From JAAYBQ01 sp035403465 (lineage in GTDB: Bacteria; Spirochaetota; UBA4802; UBA5550): 64,000 bases of DNA. The stretch's first letter is position 1, and every line of letters starts with the position of its first letter. Below the pieces are notes generated by a model. It searched no databases, was not told the DNA's origin, and saw only the letters and a program-made list of their open reading frames with translations. Location: NCBI GenBank assembly GCA_035403465.1, contig DAONFG010000012.1, positions 1 through 64,000 of the forward strand. Reading direction: 5' to 3'. Shown piece by piece: positions 28,866-38,139 of this stretch. Both the position numbers and the translations under genes were made by a program.

Positions 28866-29234
28866 TTAAATACTCCGTAAAAAAGCTGCGGGATTTAATA
28901 ATCCTTAATCATTTGCGCCGGTTCCCGGTAAAAAACTGACCGTAATAGCCGGAAATGAAAGAAATTCATATTTTAGCAGGCTCTTCCTGAAAAATATGAT
29001 ATAAAATGAAGTATTTTTGAGTCAACCAAAATACTGAAAACGTATATAATATGAGGATCAGGTTGAATTAAATTTACGGAAAGAAATACCGGTCATCCCC
29101 GCGCATGCGGGGATCCAATCGTTAACAGTTATATCTGTTTTGTTGTGGATTACCGCCTTCCCGGTAATGACACCTGTGACAACCGGAATTTAATGATTAA
29201 AGGTATCCCGGAATCACGATATGAGGTTGATTTT
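28866..29234. other. Divergent intergenic region with a short mobile-looking repeat
   Basis: AT-rich promoter space for the minus-strand Trm112 group and for comF. At 29092-29120, GTCATCCCCGCGCATGCGGG (palindromic CCCCGC...GCGGGG) is a fragment of a repeat widely seen between genes in bacterial genomes. No gene seen. Confidence 0.5.
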
Positions 29235-29939
29235 ATGCTAAAAATGCTGAAAGTAGTTTTAGATCTTGTTTTTCCCTGTTCCTGTGTAAACTGCGGGAAA
29301 TGGGTCAGGAGCGCGGATTATCACATTTGTCCAGGATGCCGCAGCGATATCAGGCCTGCAGAAAACAGCTGTGCTGTATGCGGCGGTCTGCTGGATTCAG
29401 GAAACTGCACAATTTGTCGGAGCAGAAAGGTCTTCGTTAAAGGGAATATACCGGTTTATGAATATGACGGGAGCGTGAAGAAACTGCTGCATGGCCTGAA
29501 ATTTCACTCCCTGCGCAATGCATACATGAATTTTATCCCGGAAATGGCCAGGGCTGCGGCCGGTCTGCCCGTAAAGCCTGACCTTATCACATTCGTGCCA
29601 ATGAGCAGGCGTAAACAGGCCGAGAGGGGATACAACCAGTCAGCCCTGATCGCGCGGGCAATCGGAAGGAACCTGGGTATACCATATGTCCGGGTTTTAA
29701 TGGAGCGCAGCGGATACAGGTCACAGCGGGGGCTGGGCAGGGTGGATAGGTATATTAATGTAATTGACAGATATAAAGCATGTGATATAATAAAGTTTAC
29801 GGGCAGGACAATCCTGCTTGTTGATGATGTTTTTACCACCGGTTCCACAATAAACGAATGCTCAAGACAGCTGCTCCGGTGCGGCGCTTCTGCGGTTTAT
29901 TCAATAACAGTGGCCAGGGCGGATCCGGATAAAAATTAA
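29235..29939 (+). CDS. comF: ComF family phosphoribosyltransferase-like protein
   Basis: ComF-type proteins are linked to DNA uptake and recombination in competent bacteria. Here 234 residues from the ATG at 29235, which has GAGG eight bases upstream; an earlier in-frame ATG at 29145 would add 30 unlike residues and lacks a site. The N-terminal half holds four Cys pairs (CSCVNCG, CPGCRSD, CAVCGG, CTICRS) for zinc. The C-terminal half holds the PRTase motif LVDDVFTTGST. PMSRRKQAERGYNQS is the conserved central stretch. Confidence 0.9.
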   Translation: MLKMLKVVLDLVFPCSCVNCGKWVRSADYHICPGCRSDIRPAENSCAVCGGLLDSGNCTICRSRKVFVKGNIPVYEYDGSVKKLLHGLKFHSLRNAYMNFIPEMARAAAGLPVKPDLITFVPMSRRKQAERGYNQSALIARAIGRNLGIPYVRVLMERSGYRSQRGLGRVDRYINVIDRYKACDIIKFTGRTILLVDDVFTTGSTINECSRQLLRCGASAVYSITVARADPDKN

Positions 29940-29967
29940 AATATAAATGAATATGACGGAGCTTGAA

Positions 29968-30297
29968 ATGGAAAGAATCTCCAATGAAAACTACGAACTT
30001 ATTGTCCTCCAGGGACGTATAGACCAGAATGAATCAGAAGAGCTCGAGGCTCTTCTGAATGAGTGTCTCGATGACGGGAAAGTGAGCATCTGTATCGATA
30101 TGATAGGCGTGAAGCACGTATGCAGTTCCGCCCTTGGTGTTCTTGTGGCTATCAAGCGGAAGATCAGGGAAAACGAAGGTGATATCAAGCTGATAATAGC
30201 AAGCGATAACCTGCTTAAACTTTTTGAGACCACAATGCTCGACAAGGTGTTCGAAATATTCGAGTCAAGACGTGAATGCCTGGGGACTTTTGACTGA
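29968..30297 (+). CDS. STAS-domain anti-sigma factor antagonist
   Basis: A single STAS domain of 109 residues from the ATG at 29968, chosen because GGAG lies six bases upstream; ATGs at 29947 and 29953 lack a site. VCSSALGVL holds the Ser normally phosphorylated by a partner kinase. Such proteins (SpoIIAA/RsbV type) bind anti-sigma kinases when unphosphorylated. No anti-sigma gene is adjacent. It lies six bases upstream of the polyprenyl synthase gene. Confidence 0.85.
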   Translation: MERISNENYELIVLQGRIDQNESEELEALLNECLDDGKVSICIDMIGVKHVCSSALGVLVAIKRKIRENEGDIKLIIASDNLLKLFETTMLDKVFEIFESRRECLGTFD

Positions 30298-30303
30298 TCA
30301 GCC

Positions 30304-31278
30304 ATGAGCCCGGATATTAAAACAATACTTGCTCCGATTTTTCCCAGGCTGGAACAGGTTGATAAAAGTATAGCAGCCTACCTTGAAACAGGAATCCCTC
30401 TGATTGACAACAGCGTGATGCACCTTTTTTCTGCAGGCGGGAAAAAGATAAGGGCATCGCTTGTGCTGCTGTCATCCGGACTGCGTGCGCCGATACCTGA
30501 TGGCGCTGTTGACCTTGCGGCAGCAGTCGAGATTATTCACGCGGCATCGCTTGTTCACGACGATATAATAGACAAATCATTCATGAGGCGCGGCAATATA
30601 TCAGTGCCGGGAAAGTATGGTGACAAGGTCGCGGTGCTTGCCGGGGACTATATGTATTCTGCAGCAGTGAACATAGCGGTCAGGGACAATGACAGCAGGA
30701 TACTTGATGCGATTGCGGGCGCAACCAAGGAGATGGTCAAGGGGGAACTCTACCAGATAGAGTATTCGAATATTGACCGTATAACAGAGGAACGTTATTA
30801 CGCGATTATTGAAAGAAAGACTGCCCGGCTGATGGCAGCGAGCTGCCGTATAGGCGGACTCAAGTCCGGATACAGCGAGGAAGACTGCATTGCCCTGCAC
30901 GATACGGGTCTCAACATGGGCTATGCCTTCCAGATTATTGATGACACATTCGATTTTTCCGACAGCAGCGATGTCACGGGCAAGGATGTCGGCAATGACT
31001 TTAAGGACGGGAAGATAACGCTTCCCTTCATATATATACTTCAAAACGGAACTGTATCCGAAAAAGAAGCGCTTGTCCGGTTTGCCGCAGACCCTGATTC
31101 AGCAGACTGGAATGATGTCAGGAACCTTGTACATAAATCCGGCGCCTTTGAGTATTCAGTTGCAGCGGCTAAAAAATTTGCAGGCATTGCCCGGGAAAGG
31201 CTCTCGGTTTTTCCTGATAGCATTCACCTTAATATTATTCGCGATATTATAAATTTTATTGTTGAAAGAAATTATTAA
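30304..31278 (+). CDS. Polyprenyl diphosphate synthase (trans-isoprenyl)
   Basis: A protein of 324 residues that chain-elongates isopentenyl diphosphate to make a long prenyl tail for quinones or a carrier lipid. Both Asp-rich motifs are visible: HDDIID near residue 82 (FARM) and IDDTFDF near residue 217 (SARM). GGKKIRASLVLLS is the IPP-binding stretch. Chain length cannot be read with confidence. No quinone genes are adjacent. Confidence 0.92.
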   Translation: MSPDIKTILAPIFPRLEQVDKSIAAYLETGIPLIDNSVMHLFSAGGKKIRASLVLLSSGLRAPIPDGAVDLAAAVEIIHAASLVHDDIIDKSFMRRGNISVPGKYGDKVAVLAGDYMYSAAVNIAVRDNDSRILDAIAGATKEMVKGELYQIEYSNIDRITEERYYAIIERKTARLMAASCRIGGLKSGYSEEDCIALHDTGLNMGYAFQIIDDTFDFSDSSDVTGKDVGNDFKDGKITLPFIYILQNGTVSEKEALVRFAADPDSADWNDVRNLVHKSGAFEYSVAAAKKFAGIARERLSVFPDSIHLNIIRDIINFIVERNY

Positions 31279-31320
31279 AAAGATATTTTAGTGGCAGTAA
31301 ACAATGTTTCCGGAGGGCGT

Positions 31321-31542
31321 ATGATCTCAAAGGAGAAAGAGGAACTTTTAACATACTACAACCAGGGTCTTGCCGCGTACAAGCAGAGGAAGTGGGATGA
31401 TGCCATCAAATATTTCGAAATGGCGCTCAAGGTTGTACCTGAAGACGGCCCTTCAGAACTTTACCTTGAAAGGGCAAAGGCCTTCAAGGCTACACCGCCG
31501 GATGATGACTGGGACGGCGTAACAACAATGACAACTAAATAG
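31321..31542 (+). CDS. Small tetratricopeptide-repeat protein
   Basis: A protein of 73 residues containing about one and a half TPR units (YYNQGLAAYKQRKWDDAIKY, FEMALKVVPEDGPSELYLER). The ATG at 31321 has GGAGGGCG upstream and is preferred over a start at 31291. The short C-terminal tail is Asp/Thr-rich. In other spirochaetes similar short TPR segments end adenylate cyclases, but here it is a free-standing gene. Followed by bactofilin. Confidence 0.75.
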   Translation: MISKEKEELLTYYNQGLAAYKQRKWDDAIKYFEMALKVVPEDGPSELYLERAKAFKATPPDDDWDGVTTMTTK

Positions 31543-31585
31543 CACTGGCGTATCAACACCACACAAAAAATACAGGTAACGGCAA

Positions 31586-32038
31586 ATGGCAAAGAAAGTA
31601 ATTCAGGTCAACAAGAATCCCGTGTATGACATAGGGATGATAACCACGGTTTTCAACAAGAACACAGAGTTTTACGGCGACCTTTCGTTTAAAAAGTCCC
31701 TGCAGATAAACGGTAAATTCGAAGGTGAGATTTCATCGGGCAGTTACCTTGTTATAGGCGAAGAGGCAGTGATAAAGGCTAATATCAAAGCGGATACAGT
31801 TATTGTAAAGGGGACTGTTTACGGCAATGTGGAGGCAGTGAACAGGCTTGAGATCCACACAAACGGGAAGCTCTATGGTAATATAAGGACAAAAAAACTG
31901 GTTATTTCAGACGGCGTTGTGTTCGAGGGGAAGTGTGAAATGATAAAGCCCTATGAGAAGAAGAAGGGTAAGGGTGACGAGGCAGGGGAGGCCGCTGCGG
32001 AGACAGCAGTGACTGCTGCAGCAGAGACCACAGCGTAG
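31586..32038 (+). CDS. Bactofilin
   Basis: A polymer-forming cytoskeletal protein of 150 residues: a right-handed beta-helix core (about 25-118) with repeated hydrophobic/Gly steps (FEGEISSGSYLVIGE, VKGTVYGNVEAV, HTNGKLYGNI) flanked by a short N-tail and an Ala/Glu/Lys tail. Bactofilins organise cell-shape and envelope enzymes; in Leptospira they contribute to helical shape. It is transcribed just before, and convergent with, a small TauE gene. Confidence 0.92.
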   Translation: MAKKVIQVNKNPVYDIGMITTVFNKNTEFYGDLSFKKSLQINGKFEGEISSGSYLVIGEEAVIKANIKADTVIVKGTVYGNVEAVNRLEIHTNGKLYGNIRTKKLVISDGVVFEGKCEMIKPYEKKKGKGDEAGEAAAETAVTAAAETTA

Positions 32039-32040
32039 GA

Positions 32041-32406
32041 CTATTTGCCCGCGATCATCCTGACCGAGATATAGAGCAGGACAAAACCGAATATTCGTTT
32101 AAGCATGACAGGGTGCAGCCTTACTGCGAGCTTACTCCCCGCATAAGCACCGATAATAAAAACAGCGGCTATAATGGCTGCTGTTTTTATGTCCGCGTAT
32201 CCTGCCCTGTAGTATTCAAAAGCGGCAAGAATTCCGATCGGCGGGACCATGGCGCAGAGGGTGGTGCCCTGTGCTGTCTGCTGGTCGAAACCTGCGATGA
32301 ATACAAGCGCTGGTATCATTATTACAGCGCCCCCTATCCCAAGGAGCCCGCTTGCAACACCCCCCGCAAGACCTATTACAGCAATCAGAAGTATATCCAT
32401 ATTCAC
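32041..32406 (-). CDS. Half-size TauE/SafE-type membrane permease
   Basis: A protein of 121 residues with four hydrophobic helices. The motif GGVASGLLGIGGAVIMIPAL is the TauE/SafE (DUF81) signature, and QGTTLCAM is the second conserved piece. Full members have two such repeats (about 250 residues). One-repeat proteins of this size exist and presumably pair. Substrate likely a sulphur-containing or other organic anion, not determinable. It ends two bases from the bactofilin stop. Confidence 0.85.
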   Translation of the reverse strand: MNMDILLIAVIGLAGGVASGLLGIGGAVIMIPALVFIAGFDQQTAQGTTLCAMVPPIGILAAFEYYRAGYADIKTAAIIAAVFIIGAYAGSKLAVRLHPVMLKRIFGFVLLYISVRMIAGK

Positions 32407-32487
32407 ACCCCGGGCAATAATAATTGTTGCTCCTGCATCATGAAACAGTTACAATTATAGTCAAGAAGGAAACACCCGGAGGATGGT

Positions 32488-33483
32488 ATGCAGCAGAAAG
32501 AGGCGATGTTCTACGCAAGGGATAATGGAACAGTCATCTGCAGGCTCTGCCCCCATAACTGTAAAATACATGAAGGTAAAACCGGGATCTGCCAGGTAAG
32601 GCGGAATATCAGGGGCACACTCTACAGCGAAAATTACGGGCAGGTCACATCAATGGCCATGGACCCCATAGAAAAAAAACCGCTCTACCACTTCTATCCC
32701 GGGACTGAAATATTCTCCATCGGGACAAGGGGGTGCAACCTTAAATGCCCCTACTGCCAGAACTGGACAATATCACAGGATCCTGATGCCATGGCCCGTT
32801 ACCGTACACCGGAAGAGATAGTGAAAATGGCCACGTCAGCAGGATCAATAGGCGTGGCATACACTTATTCGGAACCAACTGTATGGTATGAATTTGTTGC
32901 TGATACTGCGCCTCTGGTACGTGAGCATGGACTTAAAAATGTCCTTGTTACAAACGGCTGTATAAACAGGGAGCCTCTTGAAGGGATAGCGGGACTCATA
33001 GACGCCATGAATATAGATCTTAAATGCTATGATGCTGATAAGTACAGGAAGGTGCACAAAGGGGACCTTGAAACTATCAAGGAGACGATTAAGATTTCAC
33101 ACGACATGGGATGCCACGTTGAGGTTACGACACTTGTTGTACCGGGTATAAACGACAGTCTTGATGAGATGATAAGCCTGGCCGAATTTATAGCATCTGT
33201 GGACAAGCGCATACCGTGGCACCTGTCAAGGTATCACCCTGCATACAAGTATGACAGGGAGCCCACTAGCATTGAGTTTTTAGACGAGATATGGGAGGCG
33301 GGCGCGGACATACTTGACCATGTTTATACCGGGAATATAACGCCATCTCAATCAAGAAGTGACACTGTATGCCCCTCCTGCAATACTGTTGTTATAAGCA
33401 GGAGCGGGTATAACACCGTGATCAAGGAACTGAAGGGGGGGAGGTGCAAACAGTGCGGCCATGACCTGGGGATAATTCAGTAA
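32488..33483 (+). CDS. amrS: AmmeMemoRadiSam system radical SAM enzyme
   Basis: A protein of 331 residues close to pyruvate-formate-lyase-activating enzymes. The N-terminal Cys motif CPHNCKIHEGKTGICQVR is followed by the radical SAM 4Fe-4S cluster motif GCNLKCPYCQNW near residue 85, then YTYSEPT and TNGCI. The C-terminus has two Cys pairs (CPSCN, CKQCG). In many genomes amrS is next to amrA/amrB (AMMECR1/MEMO); neither is here. The family reaction was long unknown. Confidence 0.92.
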   Translation: MQQKEAMFYARDNGTVICRLCPHNCKIHEGKTGICQVRRNIRGTLYSENYGQVTSMAMDPIEKKPLYHFYPGTEIFSIGTRGCNLKCPYCQNWTISQDPDAMARYRTPEEIVKMATSAGSIGVAYTYSEPTVWYEFVADTAPLVREHGLKNVLVTNGCINREPLEGIAGLIDAMNIDLKCYDADKYRKVHKGDLETIKETIKISHDMGCHVEVTTLVVPGINDSLDEMISLAEFIASVDKRIPWHLSRYHPAYKYDREPTSIEFLDEIWEAGADILDHVYTGNITPSQSRSDTVCPSCNTVVISRSGYNTVIKELKGGRCKQCGHDLGIIQ

Positions 33484-33891
33484 AAATCTGGTTGACTCTG
33501 AACGGTTTATATACGAATTAACTAATGAAATCAGGATATTAAACCGGGCTCTCGCAAAGGTACGAAGATACAAAAAACGCAAAGAAGAAATAGCTTTTAG
33601 GTATTATCGTATTGTAGCTATTAATAAAATTATCAGGACACAGTCATTGCGAGCGAAGAGAAGCAATCTGTTCAGGCAGGAATGGGTATGATATAATAAA
33701 ATAGTTTTTCCGAAAACAGACTGCCACGGCATTTCATGCCTCGCAGTGACGTGATATATATAAATTCAATCTTAAAATGCTATAGATTCATTTATTAACA
33801 AAGAAATTGACGAAACACTTGAAATAAAAACCCTTGCGCCAAGACGCAAAGAAATGAAGAGAGTTTAAAACAGATACAGGAATAAACATTA
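33484..33891. other. Intergenic stretch with degenerate repeats
   Basis: Contains dispersed palindrome copy 3 (33643-33750) plus GCAAAG-rich fragments at about 33553-33588 and 33826-33850 that are reverse-related to the block at 23212. No gene seen. Confidence 0.5.
33643..33750. repeat. Dispersed palindromic repeat, copy 3 (short form)
   Basis: 108 bases from GTCATTGCGAGCGAAGAGAA to CCTCGCAGTGAC. It is closest to copy 1, sharing the internal AAAACAGACTGCCACGGCAT. Confidence 0.8.
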
Positions 33892-34947
33892 ATGAAAATA
33901 CTTGTTACAGGTACAGCGGGATTCATAGGGTCCTATACCGTTAAGGCGCTGCTCGAAAAGGGGCACCAGGTCGTGGGGCTCGATTCGATAAACGACTACT
34001 ATGATCCTGAACTTAAATACGCGCGGCTTGCACAGGCCGGGATTGACCGTGAAGATGTTGAATACGGAAGCATTACGCGCAGCGATTTGTATCCGGGCTA
34101 CTCGTTCATACAGCTTAAACTTGAAGACCGCGAGGGAATGGACTCGCTATTCATGAAACAGGGTTTCGACAGGGTATGCCACCTGGCAGCACAGGCTGGA
34201 GTGCGTTACTCACTGGAGAATCCCCGGGCATATACAGAATCGAACATAACAGGATTCATGAACATACTTGAACCATGCAGGGAACACGGTATTGAACACC
34301 TTGTGTTCGCCAGCAGTTCATCTGTCTACGGGCTTAACGAGAAGATGCCCTTCTCGACCTCTGACAACGTGGATCACCCTGTGAGCCTGTACGCCGCGAC
34401 CAAGAAGAGCAACGAACTCATGGCGCACGCGTACAGTCACCTGTACAGGATGCCTGTTACCGGTCTCAGGTTCTTTACCGTTTACGGTCCGTGGGGCAGG
34501 CCCGATATGGCCTACTTCAAATTTACAAGGTCAATAGCAGAGGGGAAGGCGATCGACGTTTACAACAACGGAGACATGATGCGTGACTTCACATATATCG
34601 ATGATATAGTGGAAGGAGTCGTGAGGGTGATTGACCGTGTCCCGTCGGGGAACAGTTCATGGAACGGAATGTCGCCTGATCCCGGAAGCTCAAAAGCCCC
34701 GTACAAAATATACAACATAGGGAACAACAGGCCGGTAAAGCTGCTCGATTTTATAAAGGTATTGGAACATGAACTGGGCATCGAGGCGAAGAAGAATTTT
34801 CTGCCCATGCAGCCGGGTGATGTTTACGCGACATACGCTGATGTTGACGACCTGGCTGCGGATACGGGATACAGGCCGTCAACTCCTGTAAATGAAGGAT
34901 TGAAACGCTTTGTTTCATGGTACAGGGAGTACTACGGGGTGAAGTAA
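33892..34947 (+). CDS. NAD-dependent epimerase, UDP-glucuronate 4-epimerase-like
   Basis: An extended short-chain dehydrogenase of 351 residues. The NAD-binding TGTAGFIGSYTV lies at the start, DSINDYYDPELKYARL matches the loop typical of UDP-glucuronate/GlcNAc(A) 4-epimerases, and SSSVYG with the YAATKKSNE motif gives the catalytic Ser/Tyr/Lys. The most likely product is UDP-galacturonate for a surface polysaccharide. It begins the nucleotide-sugar region that resumes after metK. Confidence 0.88.
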   Translation: MKILVTGTAGFIGSYTVKALLEKGHQVVGLDSINDYYDPELKYARLAQAGIDREDVEYGSITRSDLYPGYSFIQLKLEDREGMDSLFMKQGFDRVCHLAAQAGVRYSLENPRAYTESNITGFMNILEPCREHGIEHLVFASSSSVYGLNEKMPFSTSDNVDHPVSLYAATKKSNELMAHAYSHLYRMPVTGLRFFTVYGPWGRPDMAYFKFTRSIAEGKAIDVYNNGDMMRDFTYIDDIVEGVVRVIDRVPSGNSSWNGMSPDPGSSKAPYKIYNIGNNRPVKLLDFIKVLEHELGIEAKKNFLPMQPGDVYATYADVDDLAADTGYRPSTPVNEGLKRFVSWYREYYGVK

Positions 34948-35107
34948 GGGGAAATAGCAGATTAATAGATGTTTGTCGGCGGCATTTTTTATGAAAATGT
35001 TCATTTATGCGGCTTCAGGGGATGCGGATTACCTGTTAAAAACTTGACATTGATATAGAATTAAAAAAAATTACATAAAGTATACAATTATATATTCGAG
35101 GAAATAA

Positions 35108-36289
35108 ATGAGCAAGTTAAACGTAAATCATGTTTTCACTTCCGAATCTGTTAGTGAGGGACATCCTGATAAGATCTGTGACCAGGTATCGGATGCGATA
35201 CTCGATGCATGCATAAAACTTGACCCTAAGAGCCGTGTTGCCTGCGAGACGGCTGCCTCTACCAACTTTGTCCTTAACATTGGTGAAATTACATGTTCAC
35301 AATGGAATAAGATAGATCCTGAAAAGATAGCGCGCGATGTAGTAAAAAAAATCGGGTATGATAAACCTGAATACGAATTCTGCAGCAGCACCTTCGAGTA
35401 CCTCTGCAGAATCCACGGCCAGTCTGCGGACATCGCCATGGGTGTTGATGAATCGGATGCGCATGAGCAGGGTGCTGGTGACCAGGGTATGATGTTCGGT
35501 TATGCTTCAAAAGCAACTCCTGAACTTATGCCAGCGCCTATTCTTTACAGTCACAAACTTCTTGACCGGCTCCAGGCTATCCGCAAAAGTAAAGAAATCC
35601 CGTATCTTCGCCCTGATGCCAAGTCCCAGGTATCGGTGCGATACATCAAGGGAATACCGGCTGAAATAACCGCAGTTGTAATTTCACACCAGACGGATGA
35701 AGTCCCCCTTGAAAAAATAAGAGCGGACATAATTGAAGTGGTTAAGGATACCCTTTCTTATACAGGACTAATTAATGAGAAGACTCAATATTATATAAAT
35801 CCCACGGGGCGTTTCGTAATAGGCGGCCCCCATGGAGATGCAGGGCTGACCGGGCGCAAGATAATTGTAGACTCATACGGCGGAGTGGGATGCCATGGCG
35901 GCGGCGCTTTTTCAGGTAAAGACCCGTCCAAGGTCGACAGGTCAGCCGCTTATTATGGAAGATACGCAGCAAAGAATATTGTCGCAGCAGGACTGGCTGA
36001 TAAATGCGAAATTCAGGTTGCATATGCCATAGGTATTGCCAAGCCCATGAGCATAAATGTAAGCACTTTCGGAACAGCAAAGGTGGATGAAGAAAAGATC
36101 CAGAGATTTCTTGAATCAGAAGAGATCTTCAACTTCCGTCCGGCGAAGCTCATAAAATCACTGGGACTCCTGAATCCGTCAGGATGGTGCTACCAGGATA
36201 CTGCGGCCTATGGTCATTTCGGACGGGAAATATTTCCCTGGGAAAAGACAGACAAGGTTGATGACATTAAAAAGATTTTTAAGATATAA
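35108..36289 (+). CDS. metK: S-adenosylmethionine synthetase
   Basis: MetK makes SAM from methionine and ATP. At 393 residues it is of normal length. FTSESVSEGHPDKICDQ, the GAGDQGMMFGYA loop, GGPHGDAGLTGRK and GGGAFSGKDPSKVDRSAAY are all present. The upstream region has a TTGACA at 35044 and no SAM riboswitch fold that I can recognise. It sits alone among sugar-nucleotide genes. Confidence 0.98.
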   Translation: MSKLNVNHVFTSESVSEGHPDKICDQVSDAILDACIKLDPKSRVACETAASTNFVLNIGEITCSQWNKIDPEKIARDVVKKIGYDKPEYEFCSSTFEYLCRIHGQSADIAMGVDESDAHEQGAGDQGMMFGYASKATPELMPAPILYSHKLLDRLQAIRKSKEIPYLRPDAKSQVSVRYIKGIPAEITAVVISHQTDEVPLEKIRADIIEVVKDTLSYTGLINEKTQYYINPTGRFVIGGPHGDAGLTGRKIIVDSYGGVGCHGGGAFSGKDPSKVDRSAAYYGRYAAKNIVAAGLADKCEIQVAYAIGIAKPMSINVSTFGTAKVDEEKIQRFLESEEIFNFRPAKLIKSLGLLNPSGWCYQDTAAYGHFGREIFPWEKTDKVDDIKKIFKI

Positions 36290-36825
36290 GTATGTAAAAA
36301 ATAATAATGTCATAACTTTTACAATCAGTTAATTGTGAATACTATGAGGCTGTACTGTAGATTATTCTATTTTGCAGTTTCGTAGCAGTTAACGATTTAT
36401 TAAGTACACTTAACGTCACTGCGAGGCATGCAGGCAAGCATTGTAGAAACATCGCTTCTACAGGATGTAGTGATGCCGCGTAGGACACGGATGTCCGCGA
36501 GCGGCCTGTTTCGTGCTTGCAGGCTGCCGTCGTGGCAGTCTGTTTATGAAACGGCCAATTTGTCAGATTAAAGACATTCCTGCCGGAACAGATTGCTTCA
36601 CGGAGCCTGCCCCGGCGAAGGCCGGGTTTCGTAATGACAGGACTAAATTAATCTTGAAATGCTATTGTTTATCTTTTTTAAAGTATGCATTATAAGACCT
36701 GTTCTGATTTAAAGATGACCAATAAACAGCTTGACATGGAGCAAATCCCGCTAAAATCGTTCTTATCCGCATTAATTACAGCGTAGATAATAAAACAGCA
36801 CTATCATATAATCCAGGACATTTTA
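36290..36825. other. Intergenic stretch between metK and gmd
   Basis: Holds dispersed repeat copy 4 (36415-36638) and otherwise AT-rich sequence with no gene. The gmd promoter should lie in the last 100 bases, but I find no confident hexamer pair. Confidence 0.5.
36415..36638. repeat. Dispersed palindromic repeat, copy 4 (long form)
   Basis: About 224 bases from GTCACTGCGAGGC to TTTCGTAATGAC. It shares the long inner hairpin module with copy 2 and additionally carries CCCCGGCGAAGGCCGGG near its right end. Confidence 0.8.
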
Positions 36826-37836
36826 ATGACAAAAAGGGCAATAATTACAGGTATCCGGGGGCAGGACGGCGCGTACCTTGCAAAGAACCTGCTTGAAAAA
36901 GGATACGAGGTTTACGGCGCAGACAGGAGAAGCGGTGATACGACATTCTGGCGTCTGAATGAATTCGGTATATTCAATGATATAAAACTTTTATATATGG
37001 ACCTCCTTGAACTTACCAACATTTTGCGGACAATAGAAAAGATTAAACCTGACGAGGTATATAACCTTGCAGCGCAGAGTTTTGTGGGAACCTCATTTGA
37101 GCAGCCCATCATAACTTCTGATATAAATGCCATGGGAGTGATCAGGCTTCTTGAGGTTTTACGGCTGGTTAATCCCGGCATTAAATTCTACCAGGCCTCT
37201 ACAAGTGAGATGTTTGGAAAAGTCAGGGGTGTTCCGCAGAACGAGGATACACCTTTCCATCCCCGCAGCCCGTACGGTGTGGCAAAACTTTATGCACACT
37301 GGGCAACTGTGAACTACAGGGAATCGTATAATATGTTCGCGTGCAGCGGTATCCTGTTCAACCATGAAAGTCCCCTGCGCGGCCTCGAGTTTGTGACAAA
37401 GAAAATAACACGTGCTGTTGCAGCGATAAAAAAGGGCAGACAGGATAAGGTTGTTCTGGGAAACCTTGATTCCAGGCGTGACTGGGGATTCGCGGGCGAT
37501 TATGTTGATGGGATGAGGCTTATGCTTCAGCAGGAAGAGGCTGATGATTATGTTCTCTCGACAGGTGAGACTCATTCAATACGGGAATTTGTCGAGGAAG
37601 CGTTCAGGCATATTGATATAGCTGTAAAGTGGCAGGGTGAGGGCAGCGCGGAAAAGGGTATTGATGGTAAAACCGGTAAAGTTATGGTCGAGGTTTCACC
37701 GGAGTTTTACAGGCCTGCGGAGGTTGACCTGCTCATAGGTGATTCGTCAAAGGCAAAGAGTAAGCTGGGCTGGACACCAAAGGTCAGGTTTAATGAACTG
37801 GTGCAGATGATGGTTGAGTGGGATATAAGACATTGA
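36826..37836 (+). CDS. gmd: GDP-mannose 4,6-dehydratase
   Basis: Converts GDP-mannose to GDP-4-keto-6-deoxymannose, precursor of GDP-fucose, GDP-rhamnose or GDP-perosamine. It has 336 residues with the NADP-binding ITGIRGQDGAYLAKNLLEKG, NLAAQSFVGTSFEQP, TSEMFGKV, the catalytic YGVAKLYAHW and NHESPLRG. The partner enzyme that would fix the final sugar (fcl, rmd or per) is not in the window. Confidence 0.96.
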   Translation: MTKRAIITGIRGQDGAYLAKNLLEKGYEVYGADRRSGDTTFWRLNEFGIFNDIKLLYMDLLELTNILRTIEKIKPDEVYNLAAQSFVGTSFEQPIITSDINAMGVIRLLEVLRLVNPGIKFYQASTSEMFGKVRGVPQNEDTPFHPRSPYGVAKLYAHWATVNYRESYNMFACSGILFNHESPLRGLEFVTKKITRAVAAIKKGRQDKVVLGNLDSRRDWGFAGDYVDGMRLMLQQEEADDYVLSTGETHSIREFVEEAFRHIDIAVKWQGEGSAEKGIDGKTGKVMVEVSPEFYRPAEVDLLIGDSSKAKSKLGWTPKVRFNELVQMMVEWDIRH

Positions 37837-37902
37837 CAGTTTTTGAAAAGCAAATATCAGCAGCCTGGCTGTAGAAATTATGAACTGTAAAAGGAGAATG
37901 AA

Positions 37903-38139
37903 ATGCTGAGAGAAATTATAATACCCAGAGAGAGGGAATATATTCTTAAAATTCCGGGAGAGTATATAAACAAAACAATCGAAATTTTAGTTCTTCCTAT
38001 TGACAGTGAATCACTCAGCGAACCATTAAACAAAGACGTTGATATAATAAAAAAGACCTCGGGGATTTTGAAAAATAGAAGTATTGACCCGGTTGTCTGG
38101 CAACGGGACATGCGTTCTGAGTGGGAAGGAAGATCGTGA
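37903..38139 (+). CDS. Probable VapB-type antitoxin
   Basis: A protein of 78 residues placed directly before a PIN-domain toxin, with its stop overlapping the toxin start (GTGA). The N-terminal part is basic/hydrophobic strand-like (REIIIPREREYILKIP) as in small DNA-binding antitoxins. The C-terminus ends in Trp-rich RDMRSEWEGRS, typical of a toxin-wrapping tail. AAGGAG precedes the ATG. No confident family name; identification rests mainly on the pairing. Confidence 0.75.
   Translation: MLREIIIPREREYILKIPGEYINKTIEILVLPIDSESLSEPLNKDVDIIKKTSGILKNRSIDPVVWQRDMRSEWEGRS

Noticed and set aside
34948..35107. Possible SAM riboswitch before metK
   Set aside because: The leader is short and AT-rich; I could not fold SAM-I, SAM-II or SAM-IV type conserved cores, and no terminator stem is present.
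36513..36695. Small ORF of 60 codons upstream of gmd
   Set aside because: Lies within dispersed repeat copy 4; no independent evidence of coding.
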